64,000 bases of DNA from Lachnospiraceae bacterium. Lineage in GTDB: Bacteria; Bacillota; Clostridia; Lachnospirales; Lachnospiraceae. Positions 19,100 to 26,553 of this stretch are shown here, piece by piece (within the stretch, counting starts at the first letter, position 1; every line of letters starts with the position of its first letter). The notes under the pieces are model-generated. The model had not been told where the DNA came from. It ran no database searches and saw only the letters and a list, made by a program, of their open reading frames with translations. The position numbers and the translations under genes are program-made. The stretch lies in contig JAFZUY010000053.1 in assembly GCA_017618075.1 (NCBI GenBank), forward strand, positions 1 to 64,000, in the 5' to 3' direction.

Positions 19100-20984
19100 C
19101 CGAATCAAGCCCCAGTCTCTTGAATATCTCATCGTATTCATCGTCGAGCATACGGTTAAATGCATCTGTATCTTTTAAGGTAAGATGACCGTTCTCATCG
19201 ATGATGTTATCAAAATCGATATTCTCATCGTCTTCATCGAATTCGTTCTTTTCTTCTTCCTCTGTATTGATATATACTCTCGCCTTAACTCCGCCCTGAG
19301 GCATAACTTCTTTTATGTTGTCAAGGCTGTCAGGCATGGGAATGCTTTCGATTTCCTTGCTAAAGAGCGGAACATTTCCTTCTTCGTAGTCTTCTTCCTC
19401 TTTTTCGGCGATAATACTTTCATCCACGGGTTCGAACTGCATAGTATTCTCGTCTACTTCTTCGTCTTCGGGATCGAATCCGTAATCATCGGTAAAATCA
19501 ATACTTACGGGTTGTGTCTTTTCCATATCATTCACCTTTGTTACAACTTCTGAAACTTCTTCCTCTTCAATATTATCATATATTTCTTCTTCGGCAAAAT
19601 CGACGTCTTCTTCTTCGAGTTCTTCCTCATATTCTGCCGAAGGCTCTTCTTCGTATTCTTCAACCGGCTCTTCGTATTCTGCCGGCTCTTCTTCATATTC
19701 TGCGTATTCTTCGTCAGAATAGTTTACATAATTTCCGTCTTCATCGACATAATACTCTTCAAATTCCTGATTATCGTATACATACTCACCGTTTTGGTTG
19801 ACATAATATTCTTCGTATTCCTCGTCGCCCGTTACGGTAATGTATTCACCGTTTTCATCAATGTAGTAATTTTCGCCTTCTTCACTGACATATTCGCTCT
19901 GAAGCAGTTCTTCATCGACTCTGGCGTATTCATCTTCGATTTCCTTTTCAAGCTGCTGCTCTGCAAGCAGTGCCTCCACGGCTTCCTTCGGATCTTTTTT
20001 ATCAAGCCCGAAATCCGAGGATGAGAACTTATCCGGGAAATTGATTACAAGGAATTCTCTCCAGTCAATTGCTGCATCGAGTGATGCCATAGCGGTTGTA
20101 ATCATTTCATCATCGGGACGAAGTGTTGAAAATACCTGAAAAAGCATACTGGGTGCCGTAAATATTTTCAGGAAAATATTGTCCGGAAGGTGAGAGATTA
20201 AAACATAAAACTCATAAAAGAGTCCCGTTGCCAACGGAAGATATAAAAGTCTGAACAGAAGTCTTAAGGGAACCGAATCAACTCTTACAAATATAAAAAG
20301 AATTATGGATAAAAATGCGCAAAATGCAATGTAATTGGTCGTGCATCTCGTAAAAAACCTTGAGGATGATGCCACATTTTTATATGTAAGTTTTCTTCCT
20401 CTTTCGATGCAGTTGATACATTTATGCACTGCCCCGTGATATTTCATCATTCTTCTTACATCTTTAAATAAAAGAAATGAAATAAGATAAAGCACCAGTA
20501 TTAATATTGATGCCGCAAATTCAATAATATGAATAACCGATTGATTGATGATGTATCTTTCAAGATACCTTGCGATTAAGTACGGAACGAATGTTACAAA
20601 AAAGAAGCAGATAACAAAGGAAACACATGCCGTACCTGCTGTAACAATCATATTGATATGCTTACCGAAGATTCTTCTTAAAATCCTGTCGATAAAGGTT
20701 TCTTTTGTTGTATCGTTTCCGAAAGCATCGGCGGTAAATTCCAGAGACTCGAGTTCAAGATAGACATTATTTACCAACACAAAAATACCTCTGACAAACG
20801 GAATCTTATAAATCAGCCTGTCAGGGTTCGCCTGTGCATTTTTTACAACTGTCTGAAGCTCGCCGTCGCTCTTTCGAAACTCAAGCGCGTATTTGTTCTG
20901 ATTCTTGGTCAGAACGCCTTCAAATAAAGGCTTTTCGGTCAGACCGCTGCTTTGTTTTTTTCTCCTTCTTTTTTTCGTAGCCAT
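19089..20984 (-). CDS. DUF1385 membrane protein with long acidic repeat tail
   Basis: 631-aa protein. Residues 1-310 match the DUF1385 type: a basic start, several hydrophobic helices (about 108-140, 150-173, 215-260) and the family motif KYHGAVHKCINCIERG at 181-196. DUF1385 commonly sits before prmC-prfA. From about residue 340 the chain turns into a very acidic Glu/Tyr/Asp-rich extension with three copies of YY-[IV]-[DN]-x-x-G-x-Y (373-382, 393-402, 411-420). The usual family size is near 300 residues, so the tail doubles the protein. Function unknown. Confidence 0.8.
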   Translation of the reverse strand: MATKKRRRKKQSSGLTEKPLFEGVLTKNQNKYALEFRKSDGELQTVVKNAQANPDRLIYKIPFVRGIFVLVNNVYLELESLEFTADAFGNDTTKETFIDRILRRIFGKHINMIVTAGTACVSFVICFFFVTFVPYLIARYLERYIINQSVIHIIEFAASILILVLYLISFLLFKDVRRMMKYHGAVHKCINCIERGRKLTYKNVASSSRFFTRCTTNYIAFCAFLSIILFIFVRVDSVPLRLLFRLLYLPLATGLFYEFYVLISHLPDNIFLKIFTAPSMLFQVFSTLRPDDEMITTAMASLDAAIDWREFLVINFPDKFSSSDFGLDKKDPKEAVEALLAEQQLEKEIEDEYARVDEELLQSEYVSEEGENYYIDENGEYITVTGDEEYEEYYVNQNGEYVYDNQEFEEYYVDEDGNYVNYSDEEYAEYEEEPAEYEEPVEEYEEEPSAEYEEELEEEDVDFAEEEIYDNIEEEEVSEVVTKVNDMEKTQPVSIDFTDDYGFDPEDEEVDENTMQFEPVDESIIAEKEEEDYEEGNVPLFSKEIESIPMPDSLDNIKEVMPQGGVKARVYINTEEEEKNEFDEDDENIDFDNIIDENGHLTLKDTDAFNRMLDDEYDEIFKRLGLDSDDL

Positions 20985-21030
20985 GGTATCTCCGCAATTA
21001 GTCGCATTAAGTCTGCATAAATAATAGAAA

Positions 21031-21057
21031 AGGTTGAGATATCATATACCTCAACCT
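21031..21057 (-). terminator. rpmE terminator
   Basis: Arms AGGTTGAG/CTCAACCT with an 11-nt loop, 12 nt after the rpmE stop; on the minus strand the stem is followed by TTTCTATTATTTAT. It separates monocistronic rpmE from the DUF1385 gene. Confidence 0.75.
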
Positions 21058-21068
21058 CTTTAACACAA

Positions 21069-21275
21069 CTATTTGCTTTCCACACCGTACTTCTTATTAA
21101 ACTTATCGATACGGCCACGAGCCTGTGTGGCTTTCTGCTGTCCTGTGTAGAAAGAGTGGCACTTCGAACAAACTTCTACGTGAATATCTTTCTTTGTGGA
21201 ACCTGTTACAAATGTGTTTCCGCAGTTACAGGTCACTGTCGCCTGATAGTACTCAGGATGAATTCCTTCTCTCAT
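21069..21275 (-). CDS. rpmE: 50S ribosomal protein L31 (zinc-binding form)
   Basis: 68-aa L31 with the start [11 protein letters not shown] and the four zinc-ligand cysteines C16, C18, C36 and C39, so it is the zinc-containing paralog rather than the zinc-independent form that replaces it during zinc starvation. It has its own promoter and terminator. Ribosome binding site GAGGTGAG. Confidence 0.96.
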   Translation of the reverse strand: MREGIHPEYYQATVTCNCGNTFVTGSTKKDIHVEVCSKCHSFYTGQQKATQARGRIDKFNKKYGVESK

Positions 21276-21327
21276 TTCAACTCACCTCTCTATATTGAAT
21301 TCCATAAATTTCACAAAATGCTTGATA

Positions 21328-21356
21328 ATTATATCACGGTGATTTTCTTTATGCAA
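21328..21356 (-). promoter_or_regulatory. rpmE promoter
   Basis: Reading minus: -35 TTGCAT (21351-21356), 17-bp spacer, -10 TATAAT (21328-21333). The predicted leader of about 45 nt is too short for a large ribosomal-protein leader structure. Confidence 0.75.
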
Positions 21357-21364
21357 GACATTTT

Positions 21365-22774
21365 TTAAAACCATCTTGCTTTGTTCATCATGATGACAAA
21401 TTCCTGATTATTCTTTGTTTTGGAGAACAAATCGATTACCTTATCTACTGCCTCTTCGGGTTTAAGTCCGTTGAAGCCTCTTCTCATGGCACTGATAGCC
21501 GTAAGCTCTTCGGGTGTTAATAAAAGATGCTCATTTCTCGTACCGGACTTCGGAATATCGATGGCAGGGAATACTCTCTTTTCGGAGAGCTTTCTGTCAA
21601 GAACAAGTTCCATATTGCCTGTTCCCTTGAATTCCTCGTATACTACATCATCCATCTTCGAGCCTGTATCAACAAGTGCTGTAGCAAGAATTGTAAGGCT
21701 TCCGCCCTCTCTCATATTTCTTGCCGCACCGAAGAACTTCTTGGGCATATGAAGTGCTGCGGGATCAAGACCGCCGGAGAGCGTTCTTCCCGAAGGAGGA
21801 ATAACCTGGTTGTATGCTCTGGTAAGTCTTGTGATTGAGTCTAAAAGAATGATTACATCCTGCTTGGATTCAACTAATCTTCTTGCTCTCTCAATTACCA
21901 TTTCCGCAACTTTTTTATGATGTTCGGGTGTTTCGTCAAATGTTGAATAAATAACTTCTACGTTTTCGCCTTTGATGGCTTCTTTTATGTCCGTAACTTC
22001 CTCAGGTCTTTCATCAATCAGAAGGATGATCATGTGCATCTTTCTGTTGTTGTAAAGCACACTCTTTGCAATATCCTTAAGAAGCGTTGTCTTACCTGCT
22101 TTTGGCTGGGATACAATCATACCTCTCTGACCCTTGCCTACGGGAGATACGAGATCCACGATTCTCATTGATACCGGAGCGCCCGGAATATCAAGTCTTA
22201 TCTTTTCGTCGGGGAAGACCGGAGTCATTTCCTCGAACTTGCATCTGTTTGCAATCGATTCGGGCTTTCCACCGTTAATCTTCGTCACGTATAAAAGAGC
22301 CGAGAATTTTTCTTTTTCGCTTTTTATCTTGGTGTTTCCCGTTACGATATCGCCGGTTCTTAAACCGAATTTCTTGATGATGCCATGCTGGATATAAACA
22401 TCATTGTCACCCGACATATAGTTGTCGCTTCTGATAAAACCGAAGCCGTCCGGCATTACTTCAACAATTCCGGTAACGGTATTGTTGCTGTCTAATCTCG
22501 CATCATACTCCTGCTCAAATCCCGGAGCACCGAAGACTACCATATTGTTTTCATTTACTTCTTTTTCTTCTGTCGCCTTGGGAGCAGGCTCTGAAGGCGC
22601 CGGCTCAGCTGCCTTCTTCTCTTCTTTTATGGTAACACCGTTATATTCTTTTTCTTTTTCAACAAGAATATCCACCAGTTCTTCTTTGTTCATAGTGCTG
22701 GTGCCTTTAATACCCATTCCTTTGACAATACTTCTTAAATCGGTAATTTTTAAAGTATTATATTTTTCACGCAT
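21365..22774 (-). CDS. rho: transcription termination factor Rho
   Basis: 469-aa hexameric RNA helicase. A Rho-N SAP-like domain (1-45) is followed by a Glu/Ala/Pro-rich linker (about 48-80), the cold-shock RNA-binding domain with GFGFIRSDNYMSGDNDVYI near 110-128, and the ATPase with PKAGKTTLLKDIA (Walker A), ILLIDERPEEVTD and the Q/R-loop region. The linker between SAP and CSD domains is a Gram-positive style insertion. Start has GGAGGG. The leader holds a hairpin, compatible with autoregulation. Confidence 0.96.
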   Translation of the reverse strand: MREKYNTLKITDLRSIVKGMGIKGTSTMNKEELVDILVEKEKEYNGVTIKEEKKAAEPAPSEPAPKATEEKEVNENNMVVFGAPGFEQEYDARLDSNNTVTGIVEVMPDGFGFIRSDNYMSGDNDVYIQHGIIKKFGLRTGDIVTGNTKIKSEKEKFSALLYVTKINGGKPESIANRCKFEEMTPVFPDEKIRLDIPGAPVSMRIVDLVSPVGKGQRGMIVSQPKAGKTTLLKDIAKSVLYNNRKMHMIILLIDERPEEVTDIKEAIKGENVEVIYSTFDETPEHHKKVAEMVIERARRLVESKQDVIILLDSITRLTRAYNQVIPPSGRTLSGGLDPAALHMPKKFFGAARNMREGGSLTILATALVDTGSKMDDVVYEEFKGTGNMELVLDRKLSEKRVFPAIDIPKSGTRNEHLLLTPEELTAISAMRRGFNGLKPEEAVDKVIDLFSKTKNNQEFVIMMNKARWF

Positions 22775-22858
22775 TAATAACCCTCCTGCAAAAATAATAT
22801 TCTTTGTTTAAATAAACCGGGAATATTTTTGAATAACCTCAATAGAATTAATGAAAAT

Positions 22859-22876
22859 GTTGCGTTACCCCGCAAC
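22859..22876 (-). promoter_or_regulatory. hairpin in the rho leader
   Basis: Stem GTTGCG/CGCAAC with the loop GGGTAA, about 30 nt downstream of the -10 box; ATTTTC follows it on the minus strand. It could act as a weak attenuator or shape the leader of rho. It is the only stable short hairpin I see in the roughly 125-nt leader. Confidence 0.4.
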
Positions 22877-22902
22877 CTATTCAAGATTTTTGAATTATCT
22901 GT

Positions 22903-22930
22903 ATTATACTACATTTCTGCCCTTTTGCAA
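22903..22930 (-). promoter_or_regulatory. rho promoter
   Basis: Reading minus: -35 TTGCAA (22925-22930), 16-bp spacer, -10 TATAAT (22903-22908), leaving a leader of roughly 125 nt before the rho start. Confidence 0.75.
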
Positions 22931-23023
22931 GTATATTTATCAGGTTGTTGAAAAAACGCCTTTTTTTATTTATAATTTTCTTGTGTGGGAAACCATGGAA
23001 TTTCATATGTAGAGGGGAAAAAT

Positions 23024-23941
23024 ATGAGACTAATTACACGTTCGGATTTTGACGGTCTTGCATGCGGTGCTCTCTTAAAAGAAGCAGGCATTATAGACAG
23101 TTGGAAGTTTGCTCATCCGAAAGATCTTCAGGATGGGCTTGTTGAAGTAAATGAGAATGATGTGCTTGCAAATGTACCATTCGTTGAAGGGTGCGGTTTG
23201 TGGTTCGATCATCATTCGAGTGAATTCGAAAGAAATCAGCTGGAAGGCAAATACAAAGGTGAAAGCCGTGTGACACCTTCCTGCGCCAGAATTATTTATG
23301 ATTACTACGGCGGTCACGAAAGATTCGCTCATTTCGATGAAATGCTTGATGCCGTAGACAAAGTTGACTCGGCCAATCTTACGATTGACGATATTCAGAA
23401 TCCCAAGGGTTGGATATTAATCGGATTTTTGATGGATCCCCGTACAGGCCTCGGCAGATGGAGAGATTTTACGATTTCCAATTATCAGCTGATGGAAAAT
23501 CTGATGGAAGCATGTCGTACGATGAATACCGAAGAGATTCTTGCACTGCCAGATGTAAAAGAGCGTATCGATGTTTATTTCGAACAGGAAGCACTTTTTA
23601 AACAGATGGTAAAAGATCATACAAGAGTCGAAGGCGATTTAATCATTTCCGATATGAGAAATGTGGATCCTATTTATTCGGGCAACCGTTTTATGATTTA
23701 CTCAATGTATCCCGAGCAGAACATTTCAATGTGGATTGTAAACGGCAAGGGTGGCAAAGGCTGTTCATGTGCGGTAGGCTACAGCATTATAAACAGAACC
23801 TCCAAGGTTGATGTAGGTTCACTGATGCTAAAATACGGTGGTGGCGGACACAAGGCTGTTGGTACATGCCAGCTCTCGGATGATGAAATGGATGCAAAGA
23901 TTCCCGAGATTATCGATGCCATTATTAACTACCAAGAATAA
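23024..23941 (+). CDS. DHH family phosphoesterase
   Basis: 305-aa protein of the DHH superfamily, often labelled exopolyphosphatase-related. Metal-binding motifs: RSDFDGLACGALL near the start, LWFDHHSSE near residue 63, a central Asp cluster (DAVDKVDSAN), and the DHHA1-type GGGGHKAVGTC near the C-terminus. The start at 23024 is set by AGAGGGGAAA; an upstream in-frame ATG at 22985 lacks a ribosome binding site. The substrate (oligonucleotide, cyclic dinucleotide or polyphosphate) cannot be told from sequence; it is distinct from nrnA in this window. Confidence 0.82.
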   Translation: MRLITRSDFDGLACGALLKEAGIIDSWKFAHPKDLQDGLVEVNENDVLANVPFVEGCGLWFDHHSSEFERNQLEGKYKGESRVTPSCARIIYDYYGGHERFAHFDEMLDAVDKVDSANLTIDDIQNPKGWILIGFLMDPRTGLGRWRDFTISNYQLMENLMEACRTMNTEEILALPDVKERIDVYFEQEALFKQMVKDHTRVEGDLIISDMRNVDPIYSGNRFMIYSMYPEQNISMWIVNGKGGKGCSCAVGYSIINRTSKVDVGSLMLKYGGGGHKAVGTCQLSDDEMDAKIPEIIDAIINYQE

Positions 23942-23961
23942 AATCATAATTTAATTTTAAA

Positions 23962-24003
23962 AGGTGCCTGACTCACGAAAGTGTGTCTGGCACCTATTTT
24001 TTT
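23962..24003 (+). terminator. imperfect repeat-type terminator
   Basis: Arms AGGTGCC...GGCACCT continue inward as GAC/GTC and CAC/GTG around a GAAA tetraloop, with two T-T mismatches; a run of eight T follows. It ends the DHH gene. The sequence belongs to a repeat-like family (see findings), with an 11-bp direct repeat GTGCCTGACTC at 23964 and 24031. Confidence 0.8.
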
Positions 24004-24044
24004 GCCTTATCGGTGTCCGGCTCCCGCAGGGTGCCTGACTCCGT

Positions 24045-25685
24045 CTACTGTTTGATTTCGTTTTGTGCGGCTACAAGATTCTCTACGCAGTAAATTGCAC
24101 GAAGTTTGGGCTTTTCAATCTTACCGGTCGGGTTTCTGGGAATATCCGCGAAGATAATCTTCTTGGGTCTCTTGTATCTCGGAAGCTTGTGGCAGAACTC
24201 TTCCACTTCTTCTTCGGTAAGAGTAAATCCGTTCTTGATTTCAATGATGGCTGCCGTAACTTCACCGAGTCTCTTGTCGGGAATACCGATTACGGCTACG
24301 TCCTTAATTGCGTTATGCTGTCTTAAGAAATCTTCTATCTGAACGGGGTAAATGTTTTCACCACCCGAAATAACGACATCTTTCTTTCTGTCTACAAGGA
24401 AGATGAAGCCGTCCTCGTCTTCCATAGCCATATCGCCTGTAAATAACCAGCCGTCTGCAAGTACTTCTGCGGTAGACTTGGGATCGTTGTAGTAGCATTC
24501 CATGACGCCGGGTCCCTTAACAGCGAGTTCTCCGACATCGCCTCTTTTAACGGTATTTCTGTTTTCGTCAACAATCTTAACTTCCCAGCCGTAGCCTGCC
24601 TTACCGATAGCGCCGACCTTGTTGATGTTTTCAACACCAAGATGTACGCAGCCCGGTCCGATTGATTCGGAAAGACCGTAGTTGGTATCGTACTGATGGT
24701 TCGGGAAAACCTTCTTCCATCTTGCAATAAGTGAAGGCGGAACAGGCTGAGCACCGATGTGCATCAATCTCCAGTTTGAAAGATCGTAATCTTCGAGTTT
24801 AACCTCACCCGAATCGATTGCATCAAGAATATCCTGAGCCCAGGGAACAAGGAGCCATACAATGGTACACTTCTCATTGCTTGCTGCCTCCAAAATTGTC
24901 TTGGGCTTTGTACCCTTAAGAAGCACTGCCTTTGATCCGGATAAAAGAGATCCGAACCAGTGCATCTTTGCACCCGTATGATAAAGAGGAGGGATACAAA
25001 GGAATATATCGTCTCTTGTCTGACCGTGATGGTTCTGCTCTACCGCACATGAGTGCATGAGTGAACGATGTTTATGAAGAATAGCTTTGGGGAAGCCTGT
25101 GGTGCCTGATGAGAAATAAATGGCAGCATAGTCATCATCCGTAAGCTTGACATTTGGTCTCTGGCTCGAGCAGTTTGCAACGAGTGAATTGTAATCCTCT
25201 GCAAAGCTCGGACAGTTATCGCCCACATAGAATAAGAGTCTGTTCTTGCTGATGGATTCTGCGATTTCTTCCACACGGCCGATAAATTCGGGACCGAATA
25301 CAAGAATATCAACCTCTGCAAGATTAAGACAGTATTCGATTTCATCGGGAGCATATCTAAAGTTAAGTGGTACTGCAATAGCTCCTGTTTTTAAAATACC
25401 GAAGTAAATGGGAAGCCACTCAAGGCAGTTCATCAAAAGAATTGCAACCTTGTCTTCTTTCTTGACTCCTCTGGATATAAGCATATTTGCAAATCTGTTT
25501 GCTTTCTCCTCGAAAACACTCCAGGTAATTTCTCTTCTGTAATGTGTAACGGGATTAGGTTCAATCAGTTCGTATTCCTTCCATGTCACACGTCTGACTT
25601 CTTTGATTTCAGGATTTATTTCAACGAGACATACGTCTGAACCGTACTGTTCGCTGTTTCTGTCCAATAATTCTGTAATAGGCAT
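24045..25685 (-). CDS. acyl-CoA synthetase (AMP-dependent synthetase/ligase)
   Basis: 546-aa class I adenylate-forming enzyme: it would activate a carboxylic acid to the acyl-AMP and then the CoA thioester. Seen are the P-loop YFSSGTTGFPKA, the A5-type YGLSES, the hinge GWLFTGDMA, DRKKDVVISGGENIYP and the catalytic lysine motif NPTGKIEKPKLR. The start is the ATG at 25685, with AAGGAG 7 nt upstream, not the upstream ATG. A medium or long fatty acid is the likeliest substrate, but specificity cannot be read. It stands alone between a promoter and the terminator-like repeats at 24010. Confidence 0.85.
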   Translation of the reverse strand: MPITELLDRNSEQYGSDVCLVEINPEIKEVRRVTWKEYELIEPNPVTHYRREITWSVFEEKANRFANMLISRGVKKEDKVAILLMNCLEWLPIYFGILKTGAIAVPLNFRYAPDEIEYCLNLAEVDILVFGPEFIGRVEEIAESISKNRLLFYVGDNCPSFAEDYNSLVANCSSQRPNVKLTDDDYAAIYFSSGTTGFPKAILHKHRSLMHSCAVEQNHHGQTRDDIFLCIPPLYHTGAKMHWFGSLLSGSKAVLLKGTKPKTILEAASNEKCTIVWLLVPWAQDILDAIDSGEVKLEDYDLSNWRLMHIGAQPVPPSLIARWKKVFPNHQYDTNYGLSESIGPGCVHLGVENINKVGAIGKAGYGWEVKIVDENRNTVKRGDVGELAVKGPGVMECYYNDPKSTAEVLADGWLFTGDMAMEDEDGFIFLVDRKKDVVISGGENIYPVQIEDFLRQHNAIKDVAVIGIPDKRLGEVTAAIIEIKNGFTLTEEEVEEFCHKLPRYKRPKKIIFADIPRNPTGKIEKPKLRAIYCVENLVAAQNEIKQ

Positions 25686-25726
25686 AAAAATTCTCCTTAA
25701 TACTTTCATTTTTCGCGACAGTCTAT

Positions 25727-25755
25727 ATTATGCCACTTTAAAGCACGAAAGTAAA
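25727..25755 (-). promoter_or_regulatory. acyl-CoA synthetase promoter
   Basis: Reading minus: -35 TTTACT (25750-25755), 17-bp spacer, -10 CATAAT (25727-25732), about 42 nt before the start. Confidence 0.55.
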
Positions 25756-25773
25756 GAGTTTTATGAATATGAA

Positions 25774-25810
25774 TAAAAAAAAGCCCTTCTATCCCTGAAA
25801 GACTTTTTTT
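25774..25810 (-). terminator. terminator after the 69-aa gene
   Basis: Arms AAGTCTTTC and GAAGGGCTT (minus strand, two mismatches) flank a short loop and are followed by TTTTTTTATTC. It overlaps the stop codon of the 69-aa gene and separates it from the synthetase promoter. T-runs on both sides would let it work in both directions. Confidence 0.6.
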
Positions 25811-26018
25811 AGTAAACTTTGATTGTTTCGATTACAAGCATAGATTTGTAATCCACATTTGCCTTATCGATTTTTCTTCTTAAATCCATCTCATCTTTAC
25901 ACTTCACCGCGGCTGTGATATCCGGTGTCATGTAGAATCTTCCCAAAAGTTTCTTCTCTGCCAGATACTCGTCGGTCCGTGTATTGTGAGCAATGTAATA
26001 TTCACTAGCAGCAGCCAT
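25809..26018 (-). CDS. small hypothetical protein (69 aa)
   Basis: A soluble, charged protein starting MAAASEYYIAHNTRTDEYLA, with a basic middle (DLRRKIDKANVDYKSM) and a C-terminal LVIETIKVY. No cysteine, no membrane helix. A strong AAGGGG site precedes the ATG, and it lies 39 nt after the zinc-ribbon gene, sharing that promoter, with a terminator behind it. I do not recognise the family. The two-gene unit suggests a joint role with the zinc-ribbon protein. Confidence 0.65.
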   Translation of the reverse strand: MAAASEYYIAHNTRTDEYLAEKKLLGRFYMTPDITAAVKCKDEMDLRRKIDKANVDYKSMLVIETIKVY

Positions 26019-26057
26019 ATCGAAAATCCCCTTCCTGTAATTAATGATTAGACTTGC

Positions 26058-26402
26058 TTAGATGATTACCAATTCCTCCGAAACAGGCTGTAATTTATAT
26101 CCGCACTTGTTACAAAATGAACTGTCGTACGGTAATGTGTTTCCGCAGTTATCACACATTCTCAATCCCTGTGTTTTTAACTTGCGGTTGTTCCAGACTT
26201 TAGCATTATATTCAAGTTTCTTGATGGTATCTACTTTTTCCTTGTAAATCTCATCAATGCTTTCGTTATCTTTATTTGATTCGTAGAATAGTTCTCCGAG
26301 CTGATAAACCATTCTTTTCTGGGTATCTTCCACCTGTTTTAATGAAGCTTCAATCGATTTAACTTCGGCGGAAGTATTATCCTTTTTAGCTCCAAATGCC
26401 AT
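26058..26402 (-). CDS. coiled-coil protein with C-terminal zinc ribbon
   Basis: 114-aa protein. Residues about 10-80 are a charged helical coiled coil (VKSIEASLKQVEDTQKRM and following). The C-terminus has a zinc ribbon of the form CDNCGN...CNKCGYKL, four cysteines in CxxC pairs. Similar small zinc-ribbon proteins are frequent in Lachnospiraceae, but their function is not known. It has its own consensus promoter and a GGGGGA ribosome binding site, and is followed by the 69-aa gene. Confidence 0.7.
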   Translation of the reverse strand: MAFGAKKDNTSAEVKSIEASLKQVEDTQKRMVYQLGELFYESNKDNESIDEIYKEKVDTIKKLEYNAKVWNNRKLKTQGLRMCDNCGNTLPYDSSFCNKCGYKLQPVSEELVII

Positions 26403-26434
26403 ATTTCATTCCCCCTGGTCACTTTCTTATAATA

Positions 26435-26462
26435 ATTATAACTCCTCATAAAAGAAAGTCAA
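26435..26462 (-). promoter_or_regulatory. promoter of the zinc-ribbon/69-aa unit
   Basis: Reading minus: -35 TTGACT (26457-26462), 16-bp spacer, -10 TATAAT (26435-26440), about 33 nt before the start. Confidence 0.75.
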
Positions 26463-26497
26463 TTATGACGTTGACATAAAATGTAAACAAATTGTAA

Positions 26498-26521
26498 CTT
26501 CCCTGTTAATTTACAGGGAAG
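26498..26521 (-). terminator. nhaC-type gene terminator
   Basis: Perfect 9-bp arms CTTCCCTGT/ACAGGGAAG with a 6-nt loop, 33 nt after the antiporter stop; outer GTA/TAC bases extend the stem. Only a mixed T-rich stretch (TTACAATTTG) follows on the minus strand. Confidence 0.6.
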
Positions 26522-26553
26522 CTACAATCCGTATCGGTTTTATTAGAAAAATA

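Noticed and set aside
18275-19165. The longer prmC reading from 19165
   Set aside because: It would extend 22 codons into the DUF1385 gene; the ATG at 19099 fits family length and the usual overlapping arrangement.
19340-20000. Long plus-strand open frames opposite the DUF1385 tail and opposite the infB linker
   Set aside because: They arise from the low-complexity composition of the minus-strand genes; no ribosome binding sites and odd, repetitive translations.
26441-26456. A recurring CATAAAAGA motif (also near 15111, 52491, 57481, 60640) as a regulatory repeat
   Set aside because: The same letters occur very often within coding sequence because of codon use (Ile-Lys-Glu), with no consistent distance to starts or promoters.
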